Notes: a model not told the origin generated them from the letters alone. A stretch of 64,000 nucleotides of DNA from Brucella intermedia LMG 3301 (GCF_000182645.1 NZ_ACQA01000001.1:310001-374000); one strand, 5' to 3'; counted from the first letter of the stretch, positions 1 to 8,830 are shown. A program made the numbers and translations.

Positions 1-47
1 CCTTTTGGTTTTGTTGCGAACAGTAGCAGTATCGGAGAGGCCCGAAA

Positions 48-1295
48 TCAACTCACAATTTCAGCGGTCTCCAATACTGCATGCAGAAGCACGTCGGTTC
101 CCGCCGACGCCCATTCTTTCGAAATGTCCTCGTCTTCGTTATGGCTGAGGCCATCGACGCAAGGGCACATGACCATGGCGGTCGGTGCCACGCGATTGAC
201 CCAGCAGGCATCATGGCCTGCGCCCGAAACGATATTGCGGTGGCTGTAGCCAAGCCGTTCCGCCGCATTGCGGATAGCCTCCACGCAGCCATTGTCGAAT
301 GTCACGGGATCGAAATGCCCCGCCACTTCGATCTCGATGCCGATGCCCAGTTCCGCCGCGATCTCCGGCGCTTCCTTTTCAAAACGCGCTTTCATGTCGT
401 CCAGCACGGCCTGGTTGGGCGAGCGGAAATCGACGGTGAAAACGATCTGGCCGGGGAGCACATTGCGCGAATTGGGCGATACGTCGATATGGCCGACGCC
501 CCCCACCGCGTCCGGCTGGTGCGACATGGCGATCTCGTTGACGAGCTGCAGCATGCGGCCAAGGCCGAGGCTTGCATTCTTGCGCATCTTCATCGGCGTG
601 GAGCCGGTATGCGCTTCCTTGCCGGTCAATGTTACTTGCAGCCACCACAGCCCCTGGCCATGGGTGACGACGCCGATATCCTTGTGTTCGGCTTCGAGGA
701 TCGGCCCCTGTTCGATATGAAGCTCGAACATCGCATGGATCTTGCGGCTGCCGACCGGTTCATCGCCTTTCCAGCCGATGCGCTCCAGCTCATCGCCGAA
801 TTTCTTGCCCTTGGCGTCGGTGCGCTGGTAGGCCCAGTCCTGTTCGTGCACACCGGCAAAAACACCGGACGAGAGCATGGCGGGCGCAAAGCGCGTGCCT
901 TCCTCATTCGTCCAGTTGACGACGACGATGGGCCGTTTCGTCTTGATGTTCATATCGTTGAGCGTGCGCATGACTTCGAGCCCGCCGAGCACGCCCAGCA
1001 CGCCGTCGAACTTGCCGCCAGTCGGCTGTGTGTCCAGATGGCTGCCCATATAAACGGGATCGGCATCGGCATCTTCGCCGGGACGCAGGAAGAACATGTT
1101 CCCCATCGTGTCGACGCCCATCGAAAGCCCGGATTTTTCGCACCAGCTCTGAAACAGCTTTCGGCCTTCGCCATCTTCATCGGTCAGGGTCTGGCGATTG
1201 TTGCCACCGCGCACACCGGGACCGATCCGGGCCATGTCCATCAGACTGTCCCAAAGACGATCGCCATTGACTCTAAGATTGCTGGTGAGCACCAT
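48..1295 (-). CDS. N-carbamoyl-amino-acid hydrolase (M20 family; probable beta-ureidopropionase)
   Basis: A 415-residue cytoplasmic amidohydrolase of the M20/HyuC/allantoate amidohydrolase family. It is expected to hydrolyse an N-carbamoyl amino acid such as N-carbamoyl-beta-alanine to the amine, CO2 and ammonia, the last step of reductive pyrimidine breakdown. The metal ligands of the family are visible: GSHLDT (His87), KFDGVLGV (Asp98), NEEGTR (Glu131/Glu132), HIEQGP (His193) and a late SHNEDE. The length is normal. It is divergent from rutR, with two RutR-like boxes between the genes, and preT-preA for the first pathway step lie 16 kb away; this context favours the ureidopropionase role. 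Allantoate or L-carbamoyl-amino-acid substrates cannot be excluded from sequence alone. A dihydropyrimidinase gene may follow beyond the window edge. Confidence 0.85.
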   Translation of the reverse strand: MVLTSNLRVNGDRLWDSLMDMARIGPGVRGGNNRQTLTDEDGEGRKLFQSWCEKSGLSMGVDTMGNMFFLRPGEDADADPVYMGSHLDTQPTGGKFDGVLGVLGGLEVMRTLNDMNIKTKRPIVVVNWTNEEGTRFAPAMLSSGVFAGVHEQDWAYQRTDAKGKKFGDELERIGWKGDEPVGSRKIHAMFELHIEQGPILEAEHKDIGVVTHGQGLWWLQVTLTGKEAHTGSTPMKMRKNASLGLGRMLQLVNEIAMSHQPDAVGGVGHIDVSPNSRNVLPGQIVFTVDFRSPNQAVLDDMKARFEKEAPEIAAELGIGIEIEVAGHFDPVTFDNGCVEAIRNAAERLGYSHRNIVSGAGHDACWVNRVAPTAMVMCPCVDGLSHNEDEDISKEWASAGTDVLLHAVLETAEIVS

Positions 1296-1425
1296 GCGCT
1301 CTGCCTCCGCATTATGTATGGGCGTTCAAATCCGGGCCATTATATTTCTGGCCCACATTCACCCGCCAATATATGTTCCCGTGACCCGGCTCTTTGGCCA
1401 CAATATTCTTGCCTTGCGCAAAAAC

Positions 1426-1441
1426 TTGACTAGTTGGTCAA
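1426..1441. promoter_or_regulatory. RutR-type operator
   Basis: The sequence TTGACTAGTTGGTCAA matches the established RutR consensus TTGACCAnnTGGTCAA at every defined base but one. It lies in the divergent region between the N-carbamoyl amidohydrolase and the rutR-like gene, so it could control both. Its left arm could also serve as a -35 hexamer for rutR. The role is inferred from consensus and context. Confidence 0.7.
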
Positions 1442-1461
1442 ATTGCAGGCTAGAAGAGCCT

Positions 1462-1475
1462 TTGAACATGGTCAA
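1462..1475. promoter_or_regulatory. Second, degenerate RutR-like palindrome
   Basis: TTGAACATGGTCAA is a near-perfect inverted repeat with the half-site GGTCAA. It lies 20 bp downstream of the better RutR box and 38 bp before the rutR start codon. A secondary autoregulatory site is plausible, but the match is shorter and weaker. Confidence 0.4.
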
Positions 1476-1513
1476 GCGCTTTTGAAAAATTCTATGCTGC
1501 TGAAAGGTGTCAA

Positions 1514-2212
1514 ATGGCCACAGCTCCTTCAGACTCACGCACCGAGGCGGTCGAAAACGACAGGACGTCGAACGACAGGTCGGAAGGCGCGACGCGCATT
1601 CAGGGCATAAATCGCAGGCTTATCCTTGATGCAGCGCTGGAGGTTTTTTCTGCTTACGGCTTTCGTGGCTCGACGGTCGACCAGATCGCCGAGAAGGCGG
1701 GCATGTCGAAACCAAACCTGCTTTATTATTTCCCGCGCAAGCAGAATATTTATGTGACAGTGCTGGAAGACACGCTGGCGAGCTGGCTGGAGCCTTTCGA
1801 GCACATCGACCCGGACGGCGATCCGCTGGAGGAATTGCGGCGCTACATCCGGCTGAAGCTCGAAATGTCGGCGAAGAAACCGGAGGCTTCGCGCCTCTTT
1901 GCCAATGAGATATTGCACGGCGCACCGGCGATTTCCGATTTTCTGAAGGGGCATCTGAAGCAGCTGGTCGATGAAAAGGCGGCGGTCATCCATCGATGGA
2001 TTGCGGAAAAGCGCCTGGCTCCGGTGGACCCGTACCATCTGATTTTCACCATATGGGCGGTAACGCAGCACTATTCGGATTTTTCCGTTCAGGTCGCAGC
2101 GGTTCTTGGCCGCCGTTCGGAAGAAGCCGGATTTTATGACGAAACGGCCCGGGCGGTGAGTGCCATCATTCTTGACGGCATTCGCCCGCGAGACGAAAGT
2201 CCGCCCTCATGA
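1514..2212 (+). CDS. rutR: TetR-family pyrimidine regulator RutR
   Basis: A 232-residue TetR-family repressor. The N-terminal helix-turn-helix (about residues 35-80, with STVDQIAEKAGMSK then LLYYFPRK) is followed by a YcdC/RutR-type ligand domain. Long stretches closely resemble E. coli RutR as I recall it, notably EYIRLKLE-like, ASRLF and the LIF.IWA.TQHY..F segment, and the protein ends in GIRPR as RutR does. RutR senses uracil or thymine and controls pyrimidine use. RutR-type boxes lie immediately upstream and in front of preT. The first 25 or so residues are poorly conserved and could be extra. Its stop overlaps the next start (ATGA), so the Nudix gene is probably translationally coupled. 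Confidence 0.9.
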   Translation: MATAPSDSRTEAVENDRTSNDRSEGATRIQGINRRLILDAALEVFSAYGFRGSTVDQIAEKAGMSKPNLLYYFPRKQNIYVTVLEDTLASWLEPFEHIDPDGDPLEELRRYIRLKLEMSAKKPEASRLFANEILHGAPAISDFLKGHLKQLVDEKAAVIHRWIAEKRLAPVDPYHLIFTIWAVTQHYSDFSVQVAAVLGRRSEEAGFYDETARAVSAIILDGIRPRDESPPS

Positions 2213-2607
2213 AGACGATTCGAATTTCAGCAGCCATCGTCCGCGATGAGGCGGGCCGTTTCCTTCTCGTGCGCAAGCGCGGCAGCGAGATTTTCTTCCA
2301 GCCCGGCGGCAAGATCGACGCAGGCGAGCAGCCTGAAATCGCGCTCATCCGCGAGATCGAGGAAGAGCTTGGCATTCTCATTGACGAGAGCCAGTTGCGT
2401 TATGCTGCAAAAATGGCAGCGCCTGCCGCCAATGAGGCCGATGCGACGGTCGAGGCGGAACTGTTTCACCTGACTTTGAAAGACGGTCAGGTTCCGGTTG
2501 CTTCCAGCGAGATCGAGGAGCTTCTGTGGAACCCCCCGGGCGACACGACGCGCCCAGTCGCCCTGTTGTCGCAGAGCATCCAGGCGCGCTTCGCCACGGA
2601 TTACTGA
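2209..2607 (+). CDS. Nudix hydrolase (MutT-like)
   Basis: A 132-residue single-domain Nudix protein with a complete Nudix box from Gly34 to Ile56 (G-x5-E-x7-REUxEExGU; Glu40, Arg48, Glu49, Glu52, Glu53). It should hydrolyse a nucleoside diphosphate linked to another moiety in a metal-dependent way; the substrate is unknown. It starts inside the rutR stop codon (ATGA overlap), so the two are likely co-transcribed. That suggests, without proving, a role linked to nucleotides. Its end overlaps the convergent ABC ATPase gene by 7 bp, leaving no room for a separate terminator. Confidence 0.85.
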   Translation: MKTIRISAAIVRDEAGRFLLVRKRGSEIFFQPGGKIDAGEQPEIALIREIEEELGILIDESQLRYAAKMAAPAANEADATVEAELFHLTLKDGQVPVASSEIEELLWNPPGDTTRPVALLSQSIQARFATDY

Positions 2608-3683
2608 ACCGCTCGCGACTCCACCCGGTTTCCGTCGCCATCGAAAAGGTGGAGGTGCTGAGCCGGAAAGCTCACCTGAATTGAGCCCTGCATGTGCAGC
2701 GCATCGCGGTCCAGCGTGAAAATCTTGAACGGCAATCCATGCAGGCCGAGATGCAGGATGATGCCGAAACCGGTCGGCTCCACCAGATCGACATCGGCAG
2801 GAAGGCCCGCGGACTTCTCGATATGGACATGCTCGGGACGAATGCCAAGCGTCGCTTTGGCGCCGTCCCTGAGGTTCAAGGGCTGCGGCAATGCGATGAG
2901 CGTGCCGTCCTTGAGTTTCAGACGCGGACCGCCATCCTGTTCGAGATAGGTCACATCGAGAAAGTTCATGGCCGGTGAGCCGATGAAGCCCGCCACGAAG
3001 AGATTGGCCGGACGGTCGTAAAGCTCCAGCGGGGAGCCAACCTGCTGCACCACACCACCATGCATGGCGACGATGCGGTCGGCCAGTGTCATGGCTTCGA
3101 TCTGGTCATGTGTCACATAGATGGACGTGGCTTTCAGTTCACCGTGCAGCTTCTTGATTTCAGCGCGCATCTGCTCGCGCAGTCGAGCATCGAGATTGGA
3201 GAGCGGTTCGTCGAAGAGGAAGGCCTTGGGCTGGCGCACGATGGCGCGGCCCATGGCGACACGCTGACGCTGGCCACCGGAAAGCGCCTTCGGACGGCGT
3301 TCCAGCAAAGGCTCAAGGCCAAGCTTGGCGGCGGTCGAGTGGATGGCGCTGGCGATCTTCTCCTTTGGCGTTTTGCGCAGCCGCATGCTGTAGCTCATAT
3401 TGTCGGCCACACTCATATGCGGATAGAGCGCATAGGACTGGAACACCATCGCGATGTCGCGATCCTTTGGGGCCAGTTCATTGACGCGCTTCCCGCTGAT
3501 CTGCACCTGACCCGAGGTGATGTCTTCAAGCCCGGCGATCATGCGCAGAAGCGTGGACTTGCCACAGCCTGACGGGCCGACCAGCACGATGAATTCGCCA
3601 TCTTTGATCTCAAGGTCAACGCCGTGCAGAACAGCATGTTCGCCATAGCTTTTGCGGACAGACTGAATATCGATGGAAGCCAT
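2601..3683 (-). CDS. Sugar-type ABC transporter ATP-binding protein (MalK/UgpC-like)
   Basis: A 360-residue ATPase of the CUT1 carbohydrate importer class. It has Walker A GPSGCGKST, signature LSGGQRQRVAMGRAIVR, Walker B FLFDEPLSNLDA and switch histidine YVTHDQIEAM, followed by a C-terminal MOBE/TOBE-like regulatory domain (about residues 235-360). It is the last gene of a leftward operon of FadR-type regulator, PLP lyase, binding protein, two permeases and this ATPase, starting 14 bp after the preceding permease. Such ATPases are often shared between transporters; a second one lies at 16110. The substrate cannot be read from this subunit. Confidence 0.9.
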   Translation of the reverse strand: MASIDIQSVRKSYGEHAVLHGVDLEIKDGEFIVLVGPSGCGKSTLLRMIAGLEDITSGQVQISGKRVNELAPKDRDIAMVFQSYALYPHMSVADNMSYSMRLRKTPKEKIASAIHSTAAKLGLEPLLERRPKALSGGQRQRVAMGRAIVRQPKAFLFDEPLSNLDARLREQMRAEIKKLHGELKATSIYVTHDQIEAMTLADRIVAMHGGVVQQVGSPLELYDRPANLFVAGFIGSPAMNFLDVTYLEQDGGPRLKLKDGTLIALPQPLNLRDGAKATLGIRPEHVHIEKSAGLPADVDLVEPTGFGIILHLGLHGLPFKIFTLDRDALHMQGSIQVSFPAQHLHLFDGDGNRVESRAVQ

Positions 3684-3697
3684 AGGGAAAAATCCTT

Positions 3698-4531
3698 TCA
3701 GCCTTTTACCGCGCCAGCCGTGAGGCCCTGCACGAGATATCGTTGAATGAGGAAGAAGAAGACGCAGGCCGGGATGAGCGCGAGCACGCCTGCTGCCATC
3801 ATCTGTCCGAAATCGACCGAGAACTTTGAGACGAAGCTCAACAGCCCGACCGGGAACGTGGCGGAATCATTGCCGGAAATCAGCATCAGCGCGAACAGAA
3901 GCTCGCTCCACGCAGCGGTGAAGACAAAGCCGAGCGTCGCGGCAATGCCGGGCAGGGTCAGCGGCAGGATGATCTGGCGGAAGGCCATGAACTGCGTTGC
4001 GCCGTCGATCTTCGCGGCTTCTTCCAGATCCTTTGGAATGCCATCGAAAAACGACTGCATCAGGAAGGTGGCGAAGGGCACGTTGAAGGCCGAGTAGACG
4101 ATGACGAGGCCGAGCAGGCTGTTGGTAAGGCCGAGCGGCGCCATGATCTTGTAGATTGGCGCAATCAGCATCACGAGCGGAAACATCTGCGTCAGCAGCA
4201 TCAGCGCCACGATCCAGTATTTGGCGCGGAAGTTGAACCGCGACAGCGCATAGCCGGAAAGCGATGCCAGCAGCGTGACGATGATGGCGGTCGATCCGGA
4301 CACGATCAGGCTGTTGCGGAAGAACAGCGGAAATGAACTGTTGTTCAATACATGGCTGAAGTGGTCGAACGTCATGCGCGATGGCCAGAGCCGCACGCCC
4401 TCGCTGTAAAGCAGATCATTGGGCGTGACGGATACCTTCACCAGCCAGAAGATCGGAAACAGTGCAAACAGGACGAACAGGAGAATGGCAATGCGATGCG
4501 CGCCGGCAAGGTAGATTTTACGGTTGGGCAT
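3698..4531 (-). CDS. Sugar-type ABC transporter permease (MalG-like)
   Basis: A 277-residue inner-membrane permease of the MalG/CUT1 type. About six hydrophobic segments are visible, starting with a membrane span near residues 12-32. The cytoplasmic EAA loop, which docks on the ATPase, is seen as EEAAKIDGATQFMAFRQIIL. It follows the MalF-like permease with a 3-bp gap, so the two are surely co-translated. It ends in GLTAGAVKG, a C-terminus typical of this class. It should form the translocation pore with the product of the preceding gene. Confidence 0.9.
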   Translation of the reverse strand: MPNRKIYLAGAHRIAILLFVLFALFPIFWLVKVSVTPNDLLYSEGVRLWPSRMTFDHFSHVLNNSSFPLFFRNSLIVSGSTAIIVTLLASLSGYALSRFNFRAKYWIVALMLLTQMFPLVMLIAPIYKIMAPLGLTNSLLGLVIVYSAFNVPFATFLMQSFFDGIPKDLEEAAKIDGATQFMAFRQIILPLTLPGIAATLGFVFTAAWSELLFALMLISGNDSATFPVGLLSFVSKFSVDFGQMMAAGVLALIPACVFFFLIQRYLVQGLTAGAVKG

Positions 4532-4534
4532 GGC

Positions 4535-5491
4535 TCAATCCTTGTTCAGAAGCGTCTGGCGCAACAGCACGATGAGCATCGAATAGACCATCAGCAGGAC
4601 AAGCAGGACCATCGCGATGGCCGAGGCGTAACCGAAATCGAGCCGCTTGAAGGCCTGCGTGAAGATGTAGCTTGCAACGATCTGCGTCCGGTCGGCAGGG
4701 CCGCCGCCTGTCATCACGACGATCAGGTCGGCGCTGTTGGCGATCCAGACAGTGCGCAGCAGAATGGTGATGGCCATGGTCGGCGCAAGGTAAGGAAGCG
4801 TGATCGACAGAAAACGCTGCACGGGGCCTGCGCCATCGATCGCCGCCGCTTCATAAAGATCGCGCGGAATGGCCTGCAAGGCGGCCAGCATGGTGATGGC
4901 GAAGAACGGAATGCCCCACCACACACCTGCGGTGATGATGCCCCACATGGCAAGATTGGGATCGGACAGGATATTGTTTGGCGCGCTCAGGATGCCGATT
5001 GCATGCAGCCAGTGCGGCAGCGGGCCGATAACCGGATTGAACAGCCAGGCCCAGTTGAGGCCGGTGAGAAATGTCGGGACCGCCCATGGCAGGAAGATCA
5101 GCGCCTGTGCCAGTCCACGCCCCGCAAATGGCTTGTCGAGCAGCAGGGCCAGAATAAGTCCGAACACGAATTGCAGCAGCACCGAGCAGCCGGTCCACCA
5201 GAGCGTGTTCTTCAGGGAACGATAGAAGGCCTGATCGGTCGCAAGTTCGCGGAAATGATCAAGCCCCACGAAGCCGCCCGAAAACGGGTTGAGCAACTGA
5301 ATGTCGCGAAAGGCATAGGAGACGCCGAGGATCAGCGGAACCAGCATGATGGCGCCGATGAGAATGAGCGCAGGGGCGCTGTAGAGATAGGGTTCGGAGG
5401 CGTGCGCAAGCCGCTGCAAAAAGCTGCGCTGGTCCTGCCTTGGCACTTCGTTGCGCACCGGGGCCTTTATGGAAGCGGTGTCGGTCATCAT
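4535..5491 (-). CDS. Sugar-type ABC transporter permease (MalF-like)
   Basis: A MalF-type inner-membrane permease of about 318 residues. The frame stays open to 5617, but that would overlap the binding-protein gene. The start is placed at the ATGATG pair at 5491/5488, preceded by an AAGGGA Shine-Dalgarno. Six or so hydrophobic spans begin with SAPALILIGAIMLVPLILG. The EAA loop reads YEAAAIDGAGPVQRFLSITL. It pairs with the MalG-like permease downstream. Which of the two adjacent ATGs is used is not decided by the sequence. Confidence 0.88.
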   Translation of the reverse strand: MMTDTASIKAPVRNEVPRQDQRSFLQRLAHASEPYLYSAPALILIGAIMLVPLILGVSYAFRDIQLLNPFSGGFVGLDHFRELATDQAFYRSLKNTLWWTGCSVLLQFVFGLILALLLDKPFAGRGLAQALIFLPWAVPTFLTGLNWAWLFNPVIGPLPHWLHAIGILSAPNNILSDPNLAMWGIITAGVWWGIPFFAITMLAALQAIPRDLYEAAAIDGAGPVQRFLSITLPYLAPTMAITILLRTVWIANSADLIVVMTGGGPADRTQIVASYIFTQAFKRLDFGYASAIAMVLLVLLMVYSMLIVLLRQTLLNKD

Positions 5492-5565
5492 TTTTCCCTT
5501 CGCGGGGATTGCATGAAGAGGATGGGCAGGCGCGAAAACTCCGCGCCTGCCAATCGTTCGTGGTG

Positions 5566-6825
5566 CTATTGCTTGGCGAGGTGCTTCTGCTGCGCCTTGG
5601 TCAGATATTCTGCCCACTGGTCGGCCAACTGGTCCGGGGTGATGTCGCCGAGTAGCGCTTCCTGCGAGGTCTTGATGACGAGCGAATCCTTGAAGAAGGC
5701 AAATTCTTCCAGATAGGTCGGCATCACGGTCGGAACGACGTTCTTGTCGGCCAGTTCATCGAACCAGCCTTTGAACTGCTCGCCGCTGTAGAACGGATCG
5801 TTCTGGGCCGATTTGAGAACCGGCAACGCGCCGGTCCGCTTGTTCCACTCGATGTTGCCTTCCGGCCCTTCGAGCATCGAGATCAGCTTCCAGGAAAGAT
5901 CCTTGTTCTTGCTCGCGCTCATCATCGACCAGCCGGCAAAGCCGATGGTCGGGAAGGTCTTGCCGTCCGGGCCCTTCGGCATGATGGCGACGCCGAAATC
6001 TTCCGGCTTCATGCGTTCGGCAATGGCGATCAGCGCATCCGGGTCCTGATTGAGGAAGGCGCAGGTGCCGCTGTAGAAACCGGCCACGGTTTCATTGAAG
6101 CCCCAGTTGACGCTGTCCTTCGGTGCAAGGCCGTTCTTGTAGAGATCGACCATCCAGGCGATGCCCTTTTTCCAGCCTTCGCTGTTCATGGTCGAGGTGC
6201 CGTCTTCATTGAAGAACTTGTTGTTGCCCGCCATGGAAGCGGCAAAGATCACCCAGCCATTCAGCCCACCGGGACCACCGCGCATGCAATAGCCGGATTT
6301 GCCAGGAAGGGCTGCGATCTTCCTGGAGGCCTCGACAAATTCATCCAGCGTCTTCGGCGGTTCGGATACGCCTGCCTCGCTCAGCAGCTTCTTGTTGTAG
6401 AACATCGCGTTCAGATAGAAGCCGTAAGGCAGCGTATAGGCTGTGTTGTTGACGCTGCGGCCAAGCTCAAGCGCGCGCTCGGTCAGGTCGGATGTGGTTT
6501 CCCATTTTTCGAGATAAGGCTCGAGATTCTCCAGCATGCCGTTATTGCCATAGAGCGAGACCCAGGTGTCCGGCATTTCCATGACGTCGGGGATTTCGCC
6601 CGCCGAAACCATGGTGGCGAATTTCTGGAAGGATTCGCCCCATGGCAGCGAAATGATTTCCACCTTGGTGCCCGGATTGGCCGCCTCGAACTTGGCGACG
6701 ATGGATTCAAGCGTCTTTGTGCGCTCGGGACTGGTGATGACTTCAACAAGCTTCAAGGTGGTATCGGCAAGCGCCGTACCGCTCAAAAGCATGGTTGCGA
6801 ATGCGGCTGCTATTAGTTTTTTCAT
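5566..6825 (-). CDS. Family 1 (carbohydrate-type) extracellular solute-binding protein
   Basis: A 419-residue periplasmic binding protein with a Sec signal peptide (KK, hydrophobic core, cleavage after GTALA at residue 21). The mature part has the two-lobed family 1 layout, including the pattern YNKKLLSEAGVSEPPKTLDEF typical of sugar-binding proteins. It precedes the two permeases and follows the PLP lyase gene by 33 bp. The pairing with a sulphur-amino-acid type PLP enzyme makes a plain sugar substrate uncertain: an amino sugar, a conjugate or a sulphur-containing compound are alternatives. Confidence 0.88.
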   Translation of the reverse strand: MKKLIAAAFATMLLSGTALADTTLKLVEVITSPERTKTLESIVAKFEAANPGTKVEIISLPWGESFQKFATMVSAGEIPDVMEMPDTWVSLYGNNGMLENLEPYLEKWETTSDLTERALELGRSVNNTAYTLPYGFYLNAMFYNKKLLSEAGVSEPPKTLDEFVEASRKIAALPGKSGYCMRGGPGGLNGWVIFAASMAGNNKFFNEDGTSTMNSEGWKKGIAWMVDLYKNGLAPKDSVNWGFNETVAGFYSGTCAFLNQDPDALIAIAERMKPEDFGVAIMPKGPDGKTFPTIGFAGWSMMSASKNKDLSWKLISMLEGPEGNIEWNKRTGALPVLKSAQNDPFYSGEQFKGWFDELADKNVVPTVMPTYLEEFAFFKDSLVIKTSQEALLGDITPDQLADQWAEYLTKAQQKHLAKQ

Positions 6826-6858
6826 TGCAGTTCCCCTTATTGCTCCTCACTGTTTTAT

Positions 6859-8028
6859 TCACACGGCCGATGCTGCGAGCGCTCCTTCAATATCCCGCCA
6901 CAGCGCTTCCGTTCCTTCCAGTCCGACATGCAGGCGCACGGAGCGCGGATCGATGCCGAACGTATGCGCCGAATTGGGCTGCGCCTTCTGCTGCAGCACG
7001 ACTTCACCCGGCACGATCAGGCTTTCATGTCCACCCCAGCTCACGCCGAGCTTGAACAGATCGAGATGATTGCAGAATTCGCGAATGTTCACGCCTTCGC
7101 GGAAGATGACCGAGAACAGACCGGACGTGCCAGTGAGGCCCGCAGGCAAGCGGTTGGCAAGGGCGGGATGGCACACGGTTTCAACCACATCCAGCGCCTG
7201 AAGCCGCTTTGCGATTTCCAGCGCCGATGCCTCATGCGCCTTCATGCGGGTCGGCAAGGTGCGCATGCCACGCACCAGAAGCCAGGCATCAAAGGGCGAA
7301 AGCTTGCCGCCGAGATATGGATAGGTTTCCGCGCGGATCGCGTTGATAAGCACTTTCGAGCCGGTCACGACGCCGGCCACGACATCGCTATGGCCGCCAA
7401 GATATTTCGATGCCGAATGCACGACGAGATCGACGCCCAGCGACAGCGGACGCTGGAAGATCGGGCTGGCCCAGCTGTTGTCGATGATGGTCAGAACGCC
7501 ATGCTGCCGGGCGATCTGGGCGAGGGCCCCGACATCATGGGCTTCCATGATCCAGCTTGTCGGGCTCTCCATGTAGAAGAGCTTTGCGCCGGGCAGGGCC
7601 TTTGCAACCGCCTCTTCGTCGCGGCCATCGACATAGTCGACCTGCACCTGCATGCGTTTCAGGATAGTGCCGAAAAGCCGGAACGCATCCGGATAGACAT
7701 GGCGCACGGCGACAATGCGGTCGCCTGGCTTGACGAAGGCCAGCACGCTTGAAGAGATCGCCGCCATACCGCTGGCAAAGCCGAGCGCATCTTCGCCGCC
7801 TTCAAGTTTTGCCAGCATTTCTTCAAATGCGCGCACGGTCGGGTTGAGGCCGCGCGTGTAGATGGGCCGAACCTTTTCGCCCCGATAGGAGGCGACCATG
7901 TCGTCATAGCTTGGGAAGGTGAAAAGCGAAGTCTGCACGATGGGCGGAACCACGGCGTCGAAAGCATTGCCTTCATCATGGGCGACTGTAAGCGCTGCGA
8001 AATCCAGCGGGTCCATCCCGTCAGTCAT
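6859..8028 (-). CDS. Trans-sulfuration-type PLP enzyme (cystathionine beta-lyase / gamma-synthase family)
   Basis: A 389-residue PLP enzyme of the Cys/Met metabolism family. Family motifs are present: the phosphate-binding region FASGMAAISSS, DNSWASP, and the PLP lysine in VHSASKYLGGHSD. Members cleave or form C-S bonds in cystathionine, homocysteine or related compounds. Overall it resembles cystathionine beta-lyase more than the MetZ encoded at 60471. It overlaps the upstream FadR-type regulator by ATGA and precedes a carbohydrate-type ABC importer, so it probably acts on the imported compound. The exact reaction (beta-lyase, gamma-lyase or a related activity) cannot be assigned from sequence. 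Confidence 0.82.
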   Translation of the reverse strand: MTDGMDPLDFAALTVAHDEGNAFDAVVPPIVQTSLFTFPSYDDMVASYRGEKVRPIYTRGLNPTVRAFEEMLAKLEGGEDALGFASGMAAISSSVLAFVKPGDRIVAVRHVYPDAFRLFGTILKRMQVQVDYVDGRDEEAVAKALPGAKLFYMESPTSWIMEAHDVGALAQIARQHGVLTIIDNSWASPIFQRPLSLGVDLVVHSASKYLGGHSDVVAGVVTGSKVLINAIRAETYPYLGGKLSPFDAWLLVRGMRTLPTRMKAHEASALEIAKRLQALDVVETVCHPALANRLPAGLTGTSGLFSVIFREGVNIREFCNHLDLFKLGVSWGGHESLIVPGEVVLQQKAQPNSAHTFGIDPRSVRLHVGLEGTEALWRDIEGALAASAV

Positions 8029-8741
8029 TTGGACATTTCCTTGATGTCTTCCTCGACAATGTCGAGGATTTTGAGTGTTTCCTGCCGCGCGGTTTCAGGG
8101 TCCTGAGCCACGATGGCGTTGAAGAGGGTGCGGTGGAACGGAAAGGTCCGCCGCGCGAAGTCTACCCGCTCGAACGGATGATCCCAGAAACGCAGGAAGG
8201 CTTCGCGCATCTGTTCGAGCAATTGCCTGAAAAGCGGGTTGTGGGTCGCGTCGTAAATGGCGAGATGGAACGCCAGATCCTCGGGTCCGGACGTGCCTTC
8301 CGCGATGTGAACGCGCTCCATCTCATCGAGATTGCGCTCGATGACCACGAGGTCCTCAGCCGTGCGTTTGCGGGCAGCGACCATGCTGGCCTCGGCTTCG
8401 ATGCCACGGCGCACTTCAAGCGATTGCAGCAATGCATCGCGCAACTGCGCAGGATCGAATGAAAGCGGCATATGGATGGTTGCAGCCGAAATCGGCTTGA
8501 GCAGATAGGTGCCGCTACCCTTGCGGGCTTCGATCACCCCGAGGGCCTGAAAGTGGCGGATTGCTTCACGAATGGTGGAGCGGCCGACAGCGAGCGCCGT
8601 CATCAGTTCGCGTTCTGCGGGAAGGCGGTCTCCGGCCTGCAGCTGCGCGGTCGCAATGTAATTGGCGAGTGCGTCCGTCACCTGCCGGGCGCGATCCATC
8701 GGCGGTAGCGGCGCGATCTGCAACAGCCTGCGATCTTTCAT
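8025..8741 (-). CDS. FadR/GntR-family transcriptional regulator (FCD domain)
   Basis: A 238-residue regulator. It has an N-terminal winged helix (about residues 18-85; GDRLPAERELMTALAVGRST and REAIRHFQALGVIEARKGSGTY) and a C-terminal all-helical FCD domain with the metal-ligand style segment FHLAIYDATHNPLF. FCD regulators usually respond to small organic acids or sugar acids. It is the first gene of the leftward operon and overlaps the PLP enzyme gene by four bases. It therefore probably regulates that operon and itself, possibly through the site at 8820. Confidence 0.88.
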   Translation of the reverse strand: MKDRRLLQIAPLPPMDRARQVTDALANYIATAQLQAGDRLPAERELMTALAVGRSTIREAIRHFQALGVIEARKGSGTYLLKPISAATIHMPLSFDPAQLRDALLQSLEVRRGIEAEASMVAARKRTAEDLVVIERNLDEMERVHIAEGTSGPEDLAFHLAIYDATHNPLFRQLLEQMREAFLRFWDHPFERVDFARRTFPFHRTLFNAIVAQDPETARQETLKILDIVEEDIKEMSK

Positions 8742-8819
8742 TCTGCCTCCATTTTCCGGACTGCCCCAGACATTCGCAGCGCAATCCGTCCAGACCCGTT
8801 CCCTTATTGGTTTTAAAAT

Positions 8820-8830
8820 TGGTCTGACAT
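8820..8830. promoter_or_regulatory. Candidate FadR-type operator
   Basis: TGGTCTGACAT fits the general FadR-subfamily pattern TnGTnnnACnA except for the last base. It lies about 80 bp upstream of the regulator start codon in an AT-rich stretch. Only one copy was found, so support is modest. Confidence 0.35.

Noticed and set aside
81..1433. Plus-strand 450-codon open frame opposite the N-carbamoyl hydrolase
   Set aside because: It is the antisense shadow of a well-supported M20 enzyme; its composition is His/Arg-rich and it has no domain.
4352..5716. 454-codon plus-strand open frame
   Set aside because: It is antisense to the two ABC permeases, which have complete membrane and EAA features.
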